64,000 bases of DNA from Sphingomonas sp. YR710 (GCF_900101455.1 NZ_FMZJ01000002.1:124001-188000), one strand, 5' to 3'. Positions 44,431 through 53,980 are shown, numbered from the stretch's first letter. Numbers and translations are program-made. Notes: generated by a model not told the origin, from the sequence alone.

Positions 44431-45771
44431 ATGAGGATCCTCCGCACGCCCCTCAGCCGCCGCACGATGCTGCGCGGGTTCGGTACGACGATCGCCCTGC
44501 CGTTCCTCGAAGCGATGATGCCCTCCGCGCAGGCGGCGGACATCGCTGCGCGGCCAAAGCGGCTGCAGATCTTCTATTCACCCAACGGGATGATGATGGA
44601 GAGCTTCCGCCCCCCGACGCAGGGCAAGGGTATCGCGCTGCCGCCGACGCTGGAACCGCTCGCGCCGCACCGAGACCAGATCGTCGTCGTCAGCGGTCTC
44701 GGCCATCCGATGGCCGCGGCGATGGGCGATCGGCCGGCGGGCCATGGCCGATCTTGCCCGGCCTTCCTGACCGGCACGCATGTCCGGCAGACCGAGGGCA
44801 CCGACATACGCTGCGCGATTTCGGTCGATCAGGTCTATGCCAGGCATGTCGGCGACGCGACCCAGCTCAGTTCGATGGAGCTCGGCATCGATCAGGCGAG
44901 CCTGCTCGGCAGCTGCGATATCGGCTATAGCTGCGCCTACACCAACGGCATTTCGTGGCGCAGCCCGACCGTACCATTGCCCGTCACCGCCAATCCGCGC
45001 GACGTGTTCGAACGGCTGTTCGGCGACGGCGACGCGTTGGATGAGGCGGGCCGGCGCGCGCAGTTGCGGCGCCAGTCGAGCATCCTCGACTTCGTGATGG
45101 ACGATACCGCCCGTCTGTCCGGCCAGCTTGGCACGGAGGACCGCCGCAAGCTCGAGGAATATCTCGAGGCGACGCGCGATATCGAAAAGCGCATCCAGAA
45201 GGCTGCGACCTCCAGCGCCGGCCAGCAGGCGGCCAGCCTCGAACGGCCCGCCGGCATCCCTGATTCGTTCGACGAGCATGTCCGCATGATGATCGATCTG
45301 CAGGTGCTCGCGATGCAGGCGGATATCACGCGGATCGGCAGCTTCATGATCGGCCGCGAACTCAGCAACCGCACCTATCCCGAGATCGGCGTGCCGGATT
45401 CGCACCATATGCTGAGCCATCATGGCCACAATCCGGAGAAGATCGTGAAGCTCGCCCGGATCAACCGGCACCATATGGAATATTTCGCTTATTATCTGGA
45501 GCGGATGAAGGCGGTGAAGGATGGCGAGGGATCGCTGCTCGATCGTACGCTGGTGCTGCGCGGCTCGGCCTTCGGCGATCCCAACGAGCATGACCATATG
45601 GATCTGCCCGTGATCGTCGCCGGCGGCCTGGTGAAGGGCGACCGCCACATCGTGGTGGAGAAACATACCACCATGTCGAACCTGTTGCTCGCTTCGCTGC
45701 ATCTGCTGGACGTGCCCGATGCCTCGTTCGGCGACAGCACCGGGCCGCTTAAGGAACTGGCCAGTGCCTAA
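44431..45771 (+). CDS. Tat-exported DUF1552 protein
   Basis: A 446-residue protein. A twin-arginine signal SRRTMLRGFG at residues 9-18 precedes a hydrophobic segment, so it is exported folded. The body matches DUF1552: QIFYSPNGMMM near residue 46, VVVSGLGHP near 90, SCPAFLTG near 110, SVDQVYARHVGD near 130 and PEIGVPDSHHMLSHHG near 315, where histidines may bind metal. The family looks related to alkaline-phosphatase/sulfatase-like DUF1501 proteins and almost always sits beside DUF1592 genes. Function unknown. Confidence 0.85.
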   Translation: MRILRTPLSRRTMLRGFGTTIALPFLEAMMPSAQAADIAARPKRLQIFYSPNGMMMESFRPPTQGKGIALPPTLEPLAPHRDQIVVVSGLGHPMAAAMGDRPAGHGRSCPAFLTGTHVRQTEGTDIRCAISVDQVYARHVGDATQLSSMELGIDQASLLGSCDIGYSCAYTNGISWRSPTVPLPVTANPRDVFERLFGDGDALDEAGRRAQLRRQSSILDFVMDDTARLSGQLGTEDRRKLEEYLEATRDIEKRIQKAATSSAGQQAASLERPAGIPDSFDEHVRMMIDLQVLAMQADITRIGSFMIGRELSNRTYPEIGVPDSHHMLSHHGHNPEKIVKLARINRHHMEYFAYYLERMKAVKDGEGSLLDRTLVLRGSAFGDPNEHDHMDLPVIVAGGLVKGDRHIVVEKHTTMSNLLLASLHLLDVPDASFGDSTGPLKELASA

Positions 45772-47158
45772 GCGCGTCGGGGCCTTCCTCGCCGGCCTGG
45801 CCTGTTGTGGCGCCGCCCACGCGCGCACTGTGCCGGACGACGGCGCATTGGCGCGCGCGATCCGCGCCAATGATGTCGCCGCCGCACAGGCGGCGCTCGC
45901 GCGGCATGCCGACCCCGATCAGCGGCTGGCGTTCGGCGCGACCCCGCTCAGCCAGGCGGTCAACACGCAAAATCCGGACATGGTCGCGGCCTTGCTCGCC
46001 CGAGGCGCTAAACCGAACAGCGCCGACACCGACGGCGTCACCCCGCTGGCGCTCGCGTGCGAGCTGGGGAATCCCGGCATTGTCACCCAGTTGCTGGCCG
46101 CGCACGCCGATGTTCGCGCCGCCAGTGCCGATGGCACGACGCCGCTCCACATCTGTGCGCGCTATGGCCCAGCCGACGCCGTCGCGCGGATGCTCGCGGC
46201 GGGCGCGACGGCGGACGGTGCCGACAGTCGCGGCCAGACGCCATTGATGTGGGCCGCCGCATCGGGACGGACCGAAGCGATCGCTTTGCTGATCAAGGCC
46301 GGTGCGGATGTGAACCGGCTTTCGGCGGGCGGCTTCACCCCCTTGTTCTTCGCTATCAAGAGCGGCGTCGTGCCGGCAACGGAAGCACTGCTCGCAGCCG
46401 GAGCAAAGGCCGATTATCGCGGCCCCGAGCACACCAGCGCTGCGCAGCTTGCCGTCTATCAGCACAATTATGCCGCCGCCGCGCTGATGGTCGCGCGCGG
46501 CGCCGATCTCACGGAGCGCGATCGTACCGGCCTCCAGTTGCTCCATGCCGCGGCGGCGGGAGGCGATGCAGCACTCGCCAGCCTGCTGCTGACAAAGGGG
46601 GCGGACCCCAATGCGCTGACCGGCCCTTCGCGCATCACATGGGTGACCGAGGCCAATTTCGGCCGCCCGCCACCGCCCGTCCCGCCGACACCGCCGCTGC
46701 TGCTGGCCGCCGCCGGCGGGCATGAGACCGTCATGAAGCTGTTGCTCGCCGCCGGCGCCAATCCGCGCTTCGTCGCCGAAGACGGCACCAATGTGGTGCT
46801 CGCCGCGGCACAGGGCGGCAGCGCGGCGGCACTTGAACTGGCGTTGCGCATTGCCCCCGACGCCAATGTCGCCAATGCCGGTGGCTATACCGCGCTTCAC
46901 ATGCTGGTCGGCGGTGGCATGAAGCCCGAACTCGGCGCGATGATGCGGGTGCTGGCCGCTTATGGCGCGCGCGCCGACATCAAGAGCAAACATGGCCTCA
47001 CCGCCGCGGCGATGGCCGCCGATGGCCTGACCGAGGTGAAGGCGCTCTTCCTTCAAAGCTTTCCCGCCTCAGCCGGCGCGAAACTCATTGACGGGGCCGG
47101 CAATCCGCCGGCCCTCCATCGGCAGGTGGCGACTGCGCGGACGACGGCCCAACCATGA
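45764..47158 (+). CDS. Secreted ankyrin-repeat protein linked to DUF1552
   Basis: 464 residues from GTG 45764, which overlaps the DUF1552 stop by 8 bp and gives a good signal peptide (VGAFLAGLACCGAAHA). About ten ankyrin repeats span the rest (for example GVTPLALACELGNPGIVTQL, GTTPLHICARYGPADAVARM, GQTPLMWAAASGRTEAIALL). A proline-rich insert with PPPPVPPTPP interrupts the array near residue 305. It is likely a periplasmic scaffold for the upstream haem-motif and DUF1552 proteins, judged from overlap and order. Confidence 0.85.
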   Translation: MPKRVGAFLAGLACCGAAHARTVPDDGALARAIRANDVAAAQAALARHADPDQRLAFGATPLSQAVNTQNPDMVAALLARGAKPNSADTDGVTPLALACELGNPGIVTQLLAAHADVRAASADGTTPLHICARYGPADAVARMLAAGATADGADSRGQTPLMWAAASGRTEAIALLIKAGADVNRLSAGGFTPLFFAIKSGVVPATEALLAAGAKADYRGPEHTSAAQLAVYQHNYAAAALMVARGADLTERDRTGLQLLHAAAAGGDAALASLLLTKGADPNALTGPSRITWVTEANFGRPPPPVPPTPPLLLAAAGGHETVMKLLLAAGANPRFVAEDGTNVVLAAAQGGSAAALELALRIAPDANVANAGGYTALHMLVGGGMKPELGAMMRVLAAYGARADIKSKHGLTAAAMAADGLTEVKALFLQSFPASAGAKLIDGAGNPPALHRQVATARTTAQP

Positions 47159-47189
47159 CCATCCACCCCCACCCAAAGCGGGAGATCCC

Positions 47190-47669
47190 ATGATCGCTTC
47201 ACGTTTCCTCAAGGCCTTGTCCGCCGCCATGCTGGCGATGATCGTGCCGGTGCTGACGATCGCACCAGTTGCGGCCGCACCCACGCCGCAGGCCGCGATC
47301 GCGACCCGGCAGGCAGGCTATAAGAAGATGGGCGCCGCAATGAAGGCGTTGAACGACCAGCTGAAGAGCGATGCGCCGGCCAAGGCGGTGATGCTCGACG
47401 CGGCGCGGACGATCGCCGCCACGGCGCCCGAACAGCCCAAACTCTTTCCCGCCGGCAGCGGTGCTTCGGCCGGGGTGAAGACCGATGCACTCCCGAGCAT
47501 CTGGACCGATCGCGCCACCTTCGACTCGAAGATGAGGCAACTGCTTACCGAATCCGCCAAACTTGTGACGGTGGTGAATGGCGGCGACGTGGCCGCGATC
47601 CGGGCGCAGGCCAAGGCGACCGGCGCGACCTGCGCAGGCTGCCATCGCCAGTTCCGCGCCGACAATTGA
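47190..47669 (+). CDS. Cytochrome c prime family protein
   Basis: 159 residues from ATG 47190 (GGGAG upstream). A signal peptide at about 1-29 ends VAAA-PT. The mature protein is a four-helix bundle by pattern, beginning RQAGYKKMGAAMKALNDQL, with the c-type haem motif CAGCH at residues 148-152 followed by RQFR, the position expected for cytochrome c prime. These periplasmic proteins bind NO or CO and may act in electron transfer. The next gene, a cytochrome b, starts 26 bp downstream, a common pairing. Confidence 0.9.
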   Translation: MIASRFLKALSAAMLAMIVPVLTIAPVAAAPTPQAAIATRQAGYKKMGAAMKALNDQLKSDAPAKAVMLDAARTIAATAPEQPKLFPAGSGASAGVKTDALPSIWTDRATFDSKMRQLLTESAKLVTVVNGGDVAAIRAQAKATGATCAGCHRQFRADN

Positions 47670-47695
47670 TCGATCCGGGAACACGGAGCCGACTT

Positions 47696-48388
47696 ATGCC
47701 CCCCGTCCAGACCATCACAACAGAAAAAGCACGCATGCTCATATGGGATGTGCCAATCCGCCTGTTCCACTGGTCGCTTGTCGGGCTGCTCGCTTTCTCG
47801 TGGTGGAGCGGCGAGCAGCACGCGATGGATTGGCATCGCCGTTCCGGCTATGCGATCCTCGCGCTGCTGATCTTCCGCATCTACTGGGGCTTTTTCGGCG
47901 GGCGGACGGCACGGTTCGTGCAATTCGTGCGGGGGCCACGCGCGACGATCGGCTATATCCGTTCGTTCGCAAGCGGCAGCTACGCCACAACGCCGGGGCA
48001 TAACCCAATCGGCGGGTGGAGCGTGGTGCTGATGCTGGCCAGCCTGATGGTTATGGTCGTCGCGGGGCTATTTTCGGTCGATGTCGACGGGCTCGAATCC
48101 GGGCCGCTCGCCGATTATGTGAGCTTCGATCAGGGCCGCCTCGCCGCGGCAACCCACCATATCATGTTCAACCTGCTGCTCGCACTCGTGGCGCTGCACG
48201 TGCTGGCGATCCTGTTCTATCTGATCGGGCTGCGACACGATCTGATCACGCCGATGATTCACGGGCGCCGCCGCGTCGACACGCCGACTCCCGTCGGCGA
48301 TCTCGGCGCCTCGGCATGGAAAGCGGCGATCGGCGTCCTTATTGCCGGGGCCTGTACCTATGCGATTGCGCAAGGCTTCCGCCTATAG
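47696..48388 (+). CDS. Cytochrome b561-type membrane protein
   Basis: 230 residues from ATG 47696 with GGAG 8 bases upstream; an alternative TTG at 47666 overlaps the cytochrome c prime stop. DVPIRLFHWSLVGLLAFSWW holds the first haem-ligand histidine; WHRRSGYAILALLIFRIYWG, THHIMFNLLLALVALHVLAI and a GRTARFVQF loop follow, giving four core helices with two haem b sites, plus a fifth C-terminal helix. It probably passes electrons from the quinone pool to periplasmic cytochrome c prime. Confidence 0.9.
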   Translation: MPPVQTITTEKARMLIWDVPIRLFHWSLVGLLAFSWWSGEQHAMDWHRRSGYAILALLIFRIYWGFFGGRTARFVQFVRGPRATIGYIRSFASGSYATTPGHNPIGGWSVVLMLASLMVMVVAGLFSVDVDGLESGPLADYVSFDQGRLAAATHHIMFNLLLALVALHVLAILFYLIGLRHDLITPMIHGRRRVDTPTPVGDLGASAWKAAIGVLIAGACTYAIAQGFRL

Positions 48389-48419
48389 GCGACCCATGCC
48401 GGCCAATAGTTTCCCGAAA

Positions 48420-48459
48420 TGCAAAGCGCCTGTGCGGTAGCCCGCACAGGCGCTTTGCA
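48420..48459 (+). terminator. Perfect 18-bp hairpin after the cytochrome b gene
   Basis: TGCAAAGCGCCTGTGCGG pairs perfectly with CCGCACAGGCGCTTTGCA over a TAGC loop. It lies between convergent genes and can serve both; no T-tail on the plus strand. Confidence 0.65.
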
Positions 48460-48505
48460 GTCGCGATGCTGCAAGCAGGGGCCTGACCCCGCTCGCCGCG
48501 TTCAA

Positions 48506-49591
48506 TCAGACATCGGCAACGGTACCGTCGCCTGTCCGTGCGCGCCGAACACGGCGGCGTGGCTTTTCATCGGCATCGTTCGCGGGATCGGATGGCGGCG
48601 GCGTCAGTGCGAAAGCCGGCGGCAGGCGATCCGCCTGGATCCGTTCGGCCTCGGCGGGGACCTCCTCGACCGAGCTCGCGGCAGGCCGGCGACCGCGCTT
48701 CGCCCGTATTGGGCTGTCTTCGGCCGCAGGCGCCACTTCGGCGACGGGCGGGACGGGGGCCGCTTCCACCGCGGGCTGCTCGCGGCGCGGACGACGGATC
48801 CGCTCCTCACCACGCGGGGCTGCGTCGCGGACGGGCTCCGGCGGGGCCGATATCGGCGCGGACGCCTCCTGCGTGACCCGCACGTCGGACCGCTCGTTCG
48901 GCTCGCGGCGCGGACGACGTGACCGATCCTCTCCGCGATATTCACTGTCGCGGGGCGGACGTGCGGCTTCCGAAGGCTGGCTGTTGCCATTGGAAGACTG
49001 GTTGTTGCCATTATAGGCATCACCATCCTGGCGCATGCCCTGATCCCGGCGCGGACGACCATAGCCGTCGCCATTGTCGGCGCGGGGGGCCTGATCACGA
49101 CGGGGCGGGCGACGGCCACGATCATCGTCACGCGCTTCATCGCGGCGACCATCGCCTTCATTGCCATAGCGGTTGCCGTCGTTGCGCGGAGCATAGCCGC
49201 GATCGGCCGACGGCTGTTCGTCACGCTGATCCGTGCCGGTCAGATCGCCTTCGTCGCCAAACTCCTCGTCACCCTCGTTCGGCGACATGAAATCGTCACG
49301 CCGCGGACGCGGCTGCTGCTCCTCGAAACGCGAGCGGCTTTCGGCCAGTACGCGAAAGTAATGATCCGAGAATTGCAGATAATATTCGGTCGACACGCGA
49401 TCGCCCTGCATCTGCGCATCGCGGGCCAATGCCTTATATTTCTCATGGAGCTGGGCGGCATTGCCGCGCGCGCGATTGTCGATGCGATTACCGCGTTCGG
49501 CGCCCGCGCCATTGCCACTGTTGGGCCGCGGCGCACCACCTGCGCCGCCGCCACGACCGCGACGACGGCCGTTCTGACGATTGTTGATCAA
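48506..49591 (-). CDS. DUF4167 protein with arginine-rich low-complexity tail
   Basis: 361 residues from TTG 49591 (GAGGA upstream). The N-terminal 100 residues are the DUF4167 domain: a glycine/arginine-rich lead, NRARGNAAQLHEKYKALARDA and EYYLQFSDHYFRVLAESRSR. The remainder is low-complexity, rich in R, D, P and N with many RRPRR and DRGRRPPRRD stretches, likely disordered and nucleic-acid-binding. The family is essentially confined to alphaproteobacteria and of unknown role. It lies downstream of prmC on the same strand. Confidence 0.88.
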   Translation of the reverse strand: MINNRQNGRRRGRGGGAGGAPRPNSGNGAGAERGNRIDNRARGNAAQLHEKYKALARDAQMQGDRVSTEYYLQFSDHYFRVLAESRSRFEEQQPRPRRDDFMSPNEGDEEFGDEGDLTGTDQRDEQPSADRGYAPRNDGNRYGNEGDGRRDEARDDDRGRRPPRRDQAPRADNGDGYGRPRRDQGMRQDGDAYNGNNQSSNGNSQPSEAARPPRDSEYRGEDRSRRPRREPNERSDVRVTQEASAPISAPPEPVRDAAPRGEERIRRPRREQPAVEAAPVPPVAEVAPAAEDSPIRAKRGRRPAASSVEEVPAEAERIQADRLPPAFALTPPPSDPANDADEKPRRRVRRARTGDGTVADV

Positions 49592-49886
49592 CTTTCCGAT
49601 GTCCTCGCAACTCGTGGTATCGGTTCACCACTCCCAACACCGGGACAGCCCCGGATCTGCTCTTCAGGGCACCGCCCCGAATCCATTTGAATTGCAAGCC
49701 GCCACAGCAGGCGCAGACCTTCCGGTCTGCATCCGCCAAAGGTCCCGGTCGCCTTCGCTGGCGTCCATGGCATTGGGGGTCGGCTGCATCGGGCCGATGC
49801 AGTTCAGCATCCCAAGCCCGTGTCCATAGGCCCGATGTAAGGTGTTGCGCGACGTTTTCCAAGCGGAATATGCGCATAGCCGAGAT
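49592..49886 (-). other. Intergenic region/leader between prmC and the DUF4167 gene
   Basis: About 295 bases with no coding sequence I can support. On the minus strand it has several compact stem-loops, including GCAGACC-GGAA-GGTCTGC (49713-49730), CTGCATCGG/CCGATGCAG (49784-49802) and CCGGG-GCTGT-CCCGG near 49640. It could be a structured 5' leader or a small RNA. It matches no RNA family that I recognise. Confidence 0.35.
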
Positions 49887-50711
49887 TCAGTGTGTCGCAA
49901 CGATACAGCGATCGCGACCCGCCAGATCCTTTTCGACTTTCATCATAAGTGCATGATTAGCGAAGATATCTCGAACCGCCTCGGCCTGATCTGCCCCGAT
50001 TTCGACCGCGGCCATTCCCCCGCGAGCGATCAGACGGGGAAGCTGCGGCGCCAGTCGCCGATAATCGTCGAGCCCATCGGCCCCCGCAAACAGCGCCTCG
50101 GCCGGCTCAAAATCCGCCACGTCGGGCGGCAAAGGCGCCGCCTGCTCGATATAGGGCGGGTTGCACAAAACGAGATCGAACGCCTCGTCTATGCCCACCC
50201 CCCAATCGCCCTTTCGCAATGCCGTGCGTTGGCCAAGACCAAGCCGGTCGGCATTGGCGCCCGTCACGGCCAGCGCGACATCCGATCGATCGACGCCCAC
50301 GCCGGTCGCCGACGGCCATTCGGCCAGCGCGGCGAGCAGCAAGGCACCCGATCCGGTGCCGAGATCGAGAATGCGGCGCGGGCCGGCAGCACCGAAATGC
50401 GCCACCGCCGCCTCGATCAGAGTTTCGCTATCAGGCCGGGGAATGAGTACGCCGGGCCGGACGTCGAGCGTGATCGTCCAGAAATCGCGATGGCCCGTAA
50501 TATAAGCCAGCGGCTCATGGCGCGCGCGCCGAGCGACGAGCGACGCGAAACCGGGGGGTTCGGGGTCGGCGATATGCCTCAGCAGCATCGTCTCGCGCGA
50601 TATGCCGAGCGCGTGCGCCATCAGCAGTTCAGCGTCGAGCCGGGGCGTATCGCTGGCCGATGCCAGACGAGCGGCGGCGTCACGGATTGCCGAGGCGACT
50701 GAGTCAACCAC
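49887..50711 (-). CDS. prmC: Peptide chain release factor N5-glutamine methyltransferase
   Basis: A 274-residue protein with an N-terminal helical domain (about 1-75) and a class I methyltransferase domain. RILDLGTGSGALLLAALAEWP near residue 115 binds AdoMet and LVLCNPPYIE near 183 is the glutamine-binding NPPY motif. It methylates the GGQ glutamine of release factors. prfA, which encodes its substrate, is the preceding gene on the same strand, about 205 bp upstream. Confidence 0.95.
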   Translation of the reverse strand: MVDSVASAIRDAAARLASASDTPRLDAELLMAHALGISRETMLLRHIADPEPPGFASLVARRARHEPLAYITGHRDFWTITLDVRPGVLIPRPDSETLIEAAVAHFGAAGPRRILDLGTGSGALLLAALAEWPSATGVGVDRSDVALAVTGANADRLGLGQRTALRKGDWGVGIDEAFDLVLCNPPYIEQAAPLPPDVADFEPAEALFAGADGLDDYRRLAPQLPRLIARGGMAAVEIGADQAEAVRDIFANHALMMKVEKDLAGRDRCIVATH

Positions 50712-50806
50712 GGTACGGGTCCGGGTGTCGCCACAGCGGATTCATGAAGTCAGCCAAATGGATCCCGCTTCCGCACATAAGCGCTGACGCGGTGGCGAGC
50801 GGTACC

Positions 50807-50838
50807 AATTCCTCCCCGAGCTTGCTCGGGGAGGAATT
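50807..50838. repeat. Core unit of repeat family A (perfect 15-bp hairpin)
   Basis: AATTCCTCCCCGAGC and its exact reverse complement GCTCGGGGAGGAATT flank a TT spacer. It lies in the prfA-prmC gap. It is the same core as at 11003 but without the longer inner part of the full copies. Confidence 0.75.
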
Positions 50839-50916
50839 AAGTATCGCTTGCAGCATGGATGTTCGTCCAAAGTCGGCGACTATGCGCAAGAGCAGTACCG
50901 CCGGCATTCCGCGCAA

Positions 50917-51999
50917 TCATCCATCGAGCTGCGCAAGCCGCGCCGCTTCGTCCTCGGCGATCAGCGCGCTGATCAGCTCGTCGAGCCCGGGGCCCTCCAA
51001 TATTTCGGACAGCCGGTGCAGAGTCAGGTTGATGCGGTGATCGGTCACCCGGCCCTGCGGGAAATTATAGGTGCGAATGCGTTCGGAGCGATCACCCGAC
51101 CCGACCATCGACTTGCGCGCGCCGGCGCGGGCACTGGCCAGCCGTTCGCGTTCGAGCTCATAGAGGCGCGTGCGCAGCACCTTCAGCGCCTTGGCCTTGT
51201 TCTTGTGCTGCGATTTTTCGTCCTGCTGGATCACGACGAGACCGCTCGGAAGGTGGGTGATGCGAACCGCGCTGTCGGTGGTGTTGACCGACTGACCGCC
51301 CGGGCCAGACGAGCGATAGACATCGATCCGCAGATCCTTGTCGTCGATCTGGACATCAACCTCCTCGGCCTCGGGCAAGACCGCGACCGTCGCCGCCGAG
51401 GTGTGGATGCGCCCGCCGCTTTCGGTGACCGGCACGCGCTGGACGCGGTGGACGCCGCTTTCGAACTTCAACCGCGCGAACACGCCGGCCCCGGTGACGC
51501 TGGCCACCACTTCCTTATAGCCGCCGAGATCGGCCGCGCTCGCGGAAATCAATTCGACCCGCCAGCCGCGATCCTCGGCATAACGCTGATACATGCGAAA
51601 CAGGTCGCCGGCGAACAAGGCCGCCTCATCGCCACCGGTGCCGGCGCGGATTTCGAGCATCGCCGAGCGCTCATCGGCCGCATCGCGCGGCAACAGACTC
51701 AGCGCGAGCGCGCGTTCGGCGTCAGGCAAGCGGGCGCGGATATCATCGGCCTCCTGAACCGCCATCGCGCGCAGTTCGGGATCGTCGGCCTCGCTATCGG
51801 CCAGTTCGGCGAGCACGCCAAGTTCGGCGCGCAACCGGCGCACTTCGCCGGCCGCCACCGCGACCGGCTCGATCTCGGCATAGTCCTTCGACAGGCGGAC
51901 GAACTGGTCCGCGGCCAGATCGCCGCGCGACATCGCCGCCTGCAGCTCGTCGCGCCGCGCCTCGATCGCCGCGATCCGCTGCGATGTGATGCTCACCAT
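50917..51999 (-). CDS. prfA: Peptide chain release factor 1
   Basis: 360 residues, normal for RF1. Domain 1 is helical. The codon-recognition region lies in the middle. The catalytic loop [20 protein letters not shown] carries GGQ near residue 230, and [20 protein letters not shown] follows near 290. It terminates translation at UAA and UAG. hisS ends 7 bp upstream, so the two share a transcript; prmC, which methylates the GGQ, lies downstream. Confidence 0.96.
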   Translation of the reverse strand: MVSITSQRIAAIEARRDELQAAMSRGDLAADQFVRLSKDYAEIEPVAVAAGEVRRLRAELGVLAELADSEADDPELRAMAVQEADDIRARLPDAERALALSLLPRDAADERSAMLEIRAGTGGDEAALFAGDLFRMYQRYAEDRGWRVELISASAADLGGYKEVVASVTGAGVFARLKFESGVHRVQRVPVTESGGRIHTSAATVAVLPEAEEVDVQIDDKDLRIDVYRSSGPGGQSVNTTDSAVRITHLPSGLVVIQQDEKSQHKNKAKALKVLRTRLYELERERLASARAGARKSMVGSGDRSERIRTYNFPQGRVTDHRINLTLHRLSEILEGPGLDELISALIAEDEAARLAQLDG

Positions 52000-52006
52000 C
52001 GTGCGA

Positions 52007-53254
52007 TCAGCCCCTGAGGATTTCGATCAGGCGCGCACGCGACACCCATTGCTGCGTCTGATTGGCGAGATCCTTCAACGCGAATTCGTCGCGCGCAATC
52101 TCGTCATCGCCGATGATGACGGCGAAGCGCGCACCCGATTGATCGGCCTTGTGCATGCGCTTCTTCATATTGCCCTTATAGCTCATGTCGGCCGCAACCC
52201 CGGCCCGGCGCAACCGCGCCAGCAGATCGGTCGCCGCCGGCTCGGCCGCGGCGCCCATCGGAATGATCATCGCGGTGATCGATTCGGGCTCGGGCAGGTC
52301 GATCAGCATCGCCAGCCGCTCGATCCCCGCCGCCCAGCCCACCGCCGGGGTGGCCGGGCCGCCCAGCGCCTCGATCAGCCCGTCATAACGGCCACCGCCC
52401 AGTACGGTCCCTTGCGCACCCAGCCGATCGGTGACGAATTCGAAGGCGGTGTGGCGATAATAATCGAGCCCGCGCACCAGCCGCGCGTTACGCGTCCAGC
52501 GGACATGCGCCGAATCGAGCCCCGTCGTCACCGCCTCGAAAAAGCGCCCGGCATCGGCCGACAGGAAGGCATCGATCTCCGGCGCGGCATCGGCGATGGG
52601 CCGATCGCGCGGATCCTTCGAATCGAGGATACGCAGCGGATTCTTTTCGAGCCGATCGATGCTTTCCTGCGACAATTGATCGCGATTGGCGGAGAAGTGC
52701 GCGATCAGCGCGGCGCGCCAGGCCTCGCGCGTCTCCGCATCGCCCAGCGTGTTGAGCGTGAGCGTGACGCCGTTCTCGATCCCCAGTTCGCGGAGCAGCT
52801 GATCGGCAAAGCACAGCAACTCGATATCGGCGAGCGGCTCGGCTGCGCCGATCACCTCGGCGTCGAGCTGGTGAAACTGGCGATAGCGCCCCTTTTGCGG
52901 CCGCTCATAGCGGAACAAGGGGCCATGCGTGACGACCTTGAGCGGCGCGTGCTGCTGCCAGCCTTCGGTGAGGAAGGCACGCGAGATGCCGGCGGTGAAT
53001 TCGGGCCGCAAGGTCACCGATTCGCCGCCGCGATCCTCGAACGAATACATTTCCTTCGAAACCACATCGGTCGTCTCGCCCAGCGAGCGCGCAAACACTG
53101 CGGTCGGCTCGATCACCGGCACTTCGACCCGCCCGAATCCATAGAGCCGGCGCACGCGATCGAACGTATCGACGACATGGCCGAAACGCTGCGCCTGTTC
53201 GCCCAGCATATCCTGTGTGCCCCTGATCGGGCGGGGGGTTTCTATCCTGCTCAT
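52007..53254 (-). CDS. hisS: Histidyl-tRNA synthetase
   Basis: 415 residues. Class II motifs: [20 protein letters not shown] at the start, motif 2 region [19 protein letters not shown] near residue 117, HisA motif [13 protein letters not shown] near 265 and motif 3 [12 protein letters not shown] near 315, with a C-terminal anticodon domain. It attaches histidine to tRNA-His. It is the first gene of the hisS-prfA-prmC-DUF4167 unit, an arrangement common in sphingomonads. Confidence 0.96.
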   Translation of the reverse strand: MSRIETPRPIRGTQDMLGEQAQRFGHVVDTFDRVRRLYGFGRVEVPVIEPTAVFARSLGETTDVVSKEMYSFEDRGGESVTLRPEFTAGISRAFLTEGWQQHAPLKVVTHGPLFRYERPQKGRYRQFHQLDAEVIGAAEPLADIELLCFADQLLRELGIENGVTLTLNTLGDAETREAWRAALIAHFSANRDQLSQESIDRLEKNPLRILDSKDPRDRPIADAAPEIDAFLSADAGRFFEAVTTGLDSAHVRWTRNARLVRGLDYYRHTAFEFVTDRLGAQGTVLGGGRYDGLIEALGGPATPAVGWAAGIERLAMLIDLPEPESITAMIIPMGAAAEPAATDLLARLRRAGVAADMSYKGNMKKRMHKADQSGARFAVIIGDDEIARDEFALKDLANQTQQWVSRARLIEILRG

Positions 53255-53396
53255 GGGTCGCAGCCCTTAGAGCATTTGCGGCCCTGTGGGAAAGATGCCG
53301 CCGCCCCGGCGATATCGGACGCGAAACGTCGGCAATTGTGACAGATTTGCGTGATCCCCGCTTGGCAACTAATGCGGTGCAGCATAAGGGACGCGC

Positions 53397-53939
53397 ATGA
53401 ACATCGAACTCATCCCCGTGGGCGACGATCCGCCCAACAGCCTCAACGTCATCATCGAAGTGCCGGTGGGCGGCGAACCCGTAAAATACGAATTCGACAA
53501 GAAATCGGGCGCGCTGTTCGTCGACCGCATCCTGCACACGCCGATGCGTTATCCCGCCAATTACGGCTTCGTGCCGCACACGCTGTCGCCCGATGGCGAT
53601 CCGCTCGATGCGTTGGTCGTCGCGCGCTCGCCCTTCGTACCGGGCTGCGTCGTGCGCGTCCGCCCGATCGCGGTGCTGAAGCTCGAAGACGAGGCCGGCG
53701 GCGACGAAAAGCTGCTGACCGTGCCGGTCGACGCGACCTTCCCTTATTATACGAATGTCGGCGAAAAAGAGCATCTGCCCGAAATCCTGATGCAGCAGAT
53801 TGAGCATTTCTTCACCCACTATAAGGATCTGGAGCCCAAGAAGTGGGTCCGGATCGGTACCTGGGGCGATGCCGACGAGGCCCGCCGCGTCGTGCTCGAA
53901 GCGATCGAAGCCGCCAAGCAGGCCAAGGCCGCCGGCTGA
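53397..53939 (+). CDS. ppa: Inorganic pyrophosphatase (family I)
   Basis: 180 residues, the usual length for bacterial soluble PPase. The active-site signature DGDPLDALV lies near residue 64; YEFDKKSGALFVDRIL near 31 and KKWVRIGTWGDADEA near 143 complete the family pattern. It hydrolyses pyrophosphate released by biosynthesis, pulling those reactions forward. It is monocistronic with a strong terminator immediately after it. Confidence 0.96.
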   Translation: MNIELIPVGDDPPNSLNVIIEVPVGGEPVKYEFDKKSGALFVDRILHTPMRYPANYGFVPHTLSPDGDPLDALVVARSPFVPGCVVRVRPIAVLKLEDEAGGDEKLLTVPVDATFPYYTNVGEKEHLPEILMQQIEHFFTHYKDLEPKKWVRIGTWGDADEARRVVLEAIEAAKQAKAAG

Positions 53940-53946
53940 CCGTTCC

Positions 53947-53980
53947 AACCCCTCCCGACACGCGGGAGGGGTTATTTTTT
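53947..53980 (+). terminator. Intrinsic terminator of ppa
   Basis: An 11-bp stem AACCCCTCCCG/CGGGAGGGGTT with a 5-base loop is followed by ATTTTTT. This is the clearest intrinsic terminator in the window. Its T-run lies inside the convergent TfoX-like gene, encoding that protein's terminal lysines. Confidence 0.85.

Noticed and set aside
49713-49730. GGAA-tetraloop hairpin resembling the SRP RNA tip
   Set aside because: The surrounding bases do not match the conserved SRP RNA domain IV asymmetric loops, so an ffs gene is not supported.
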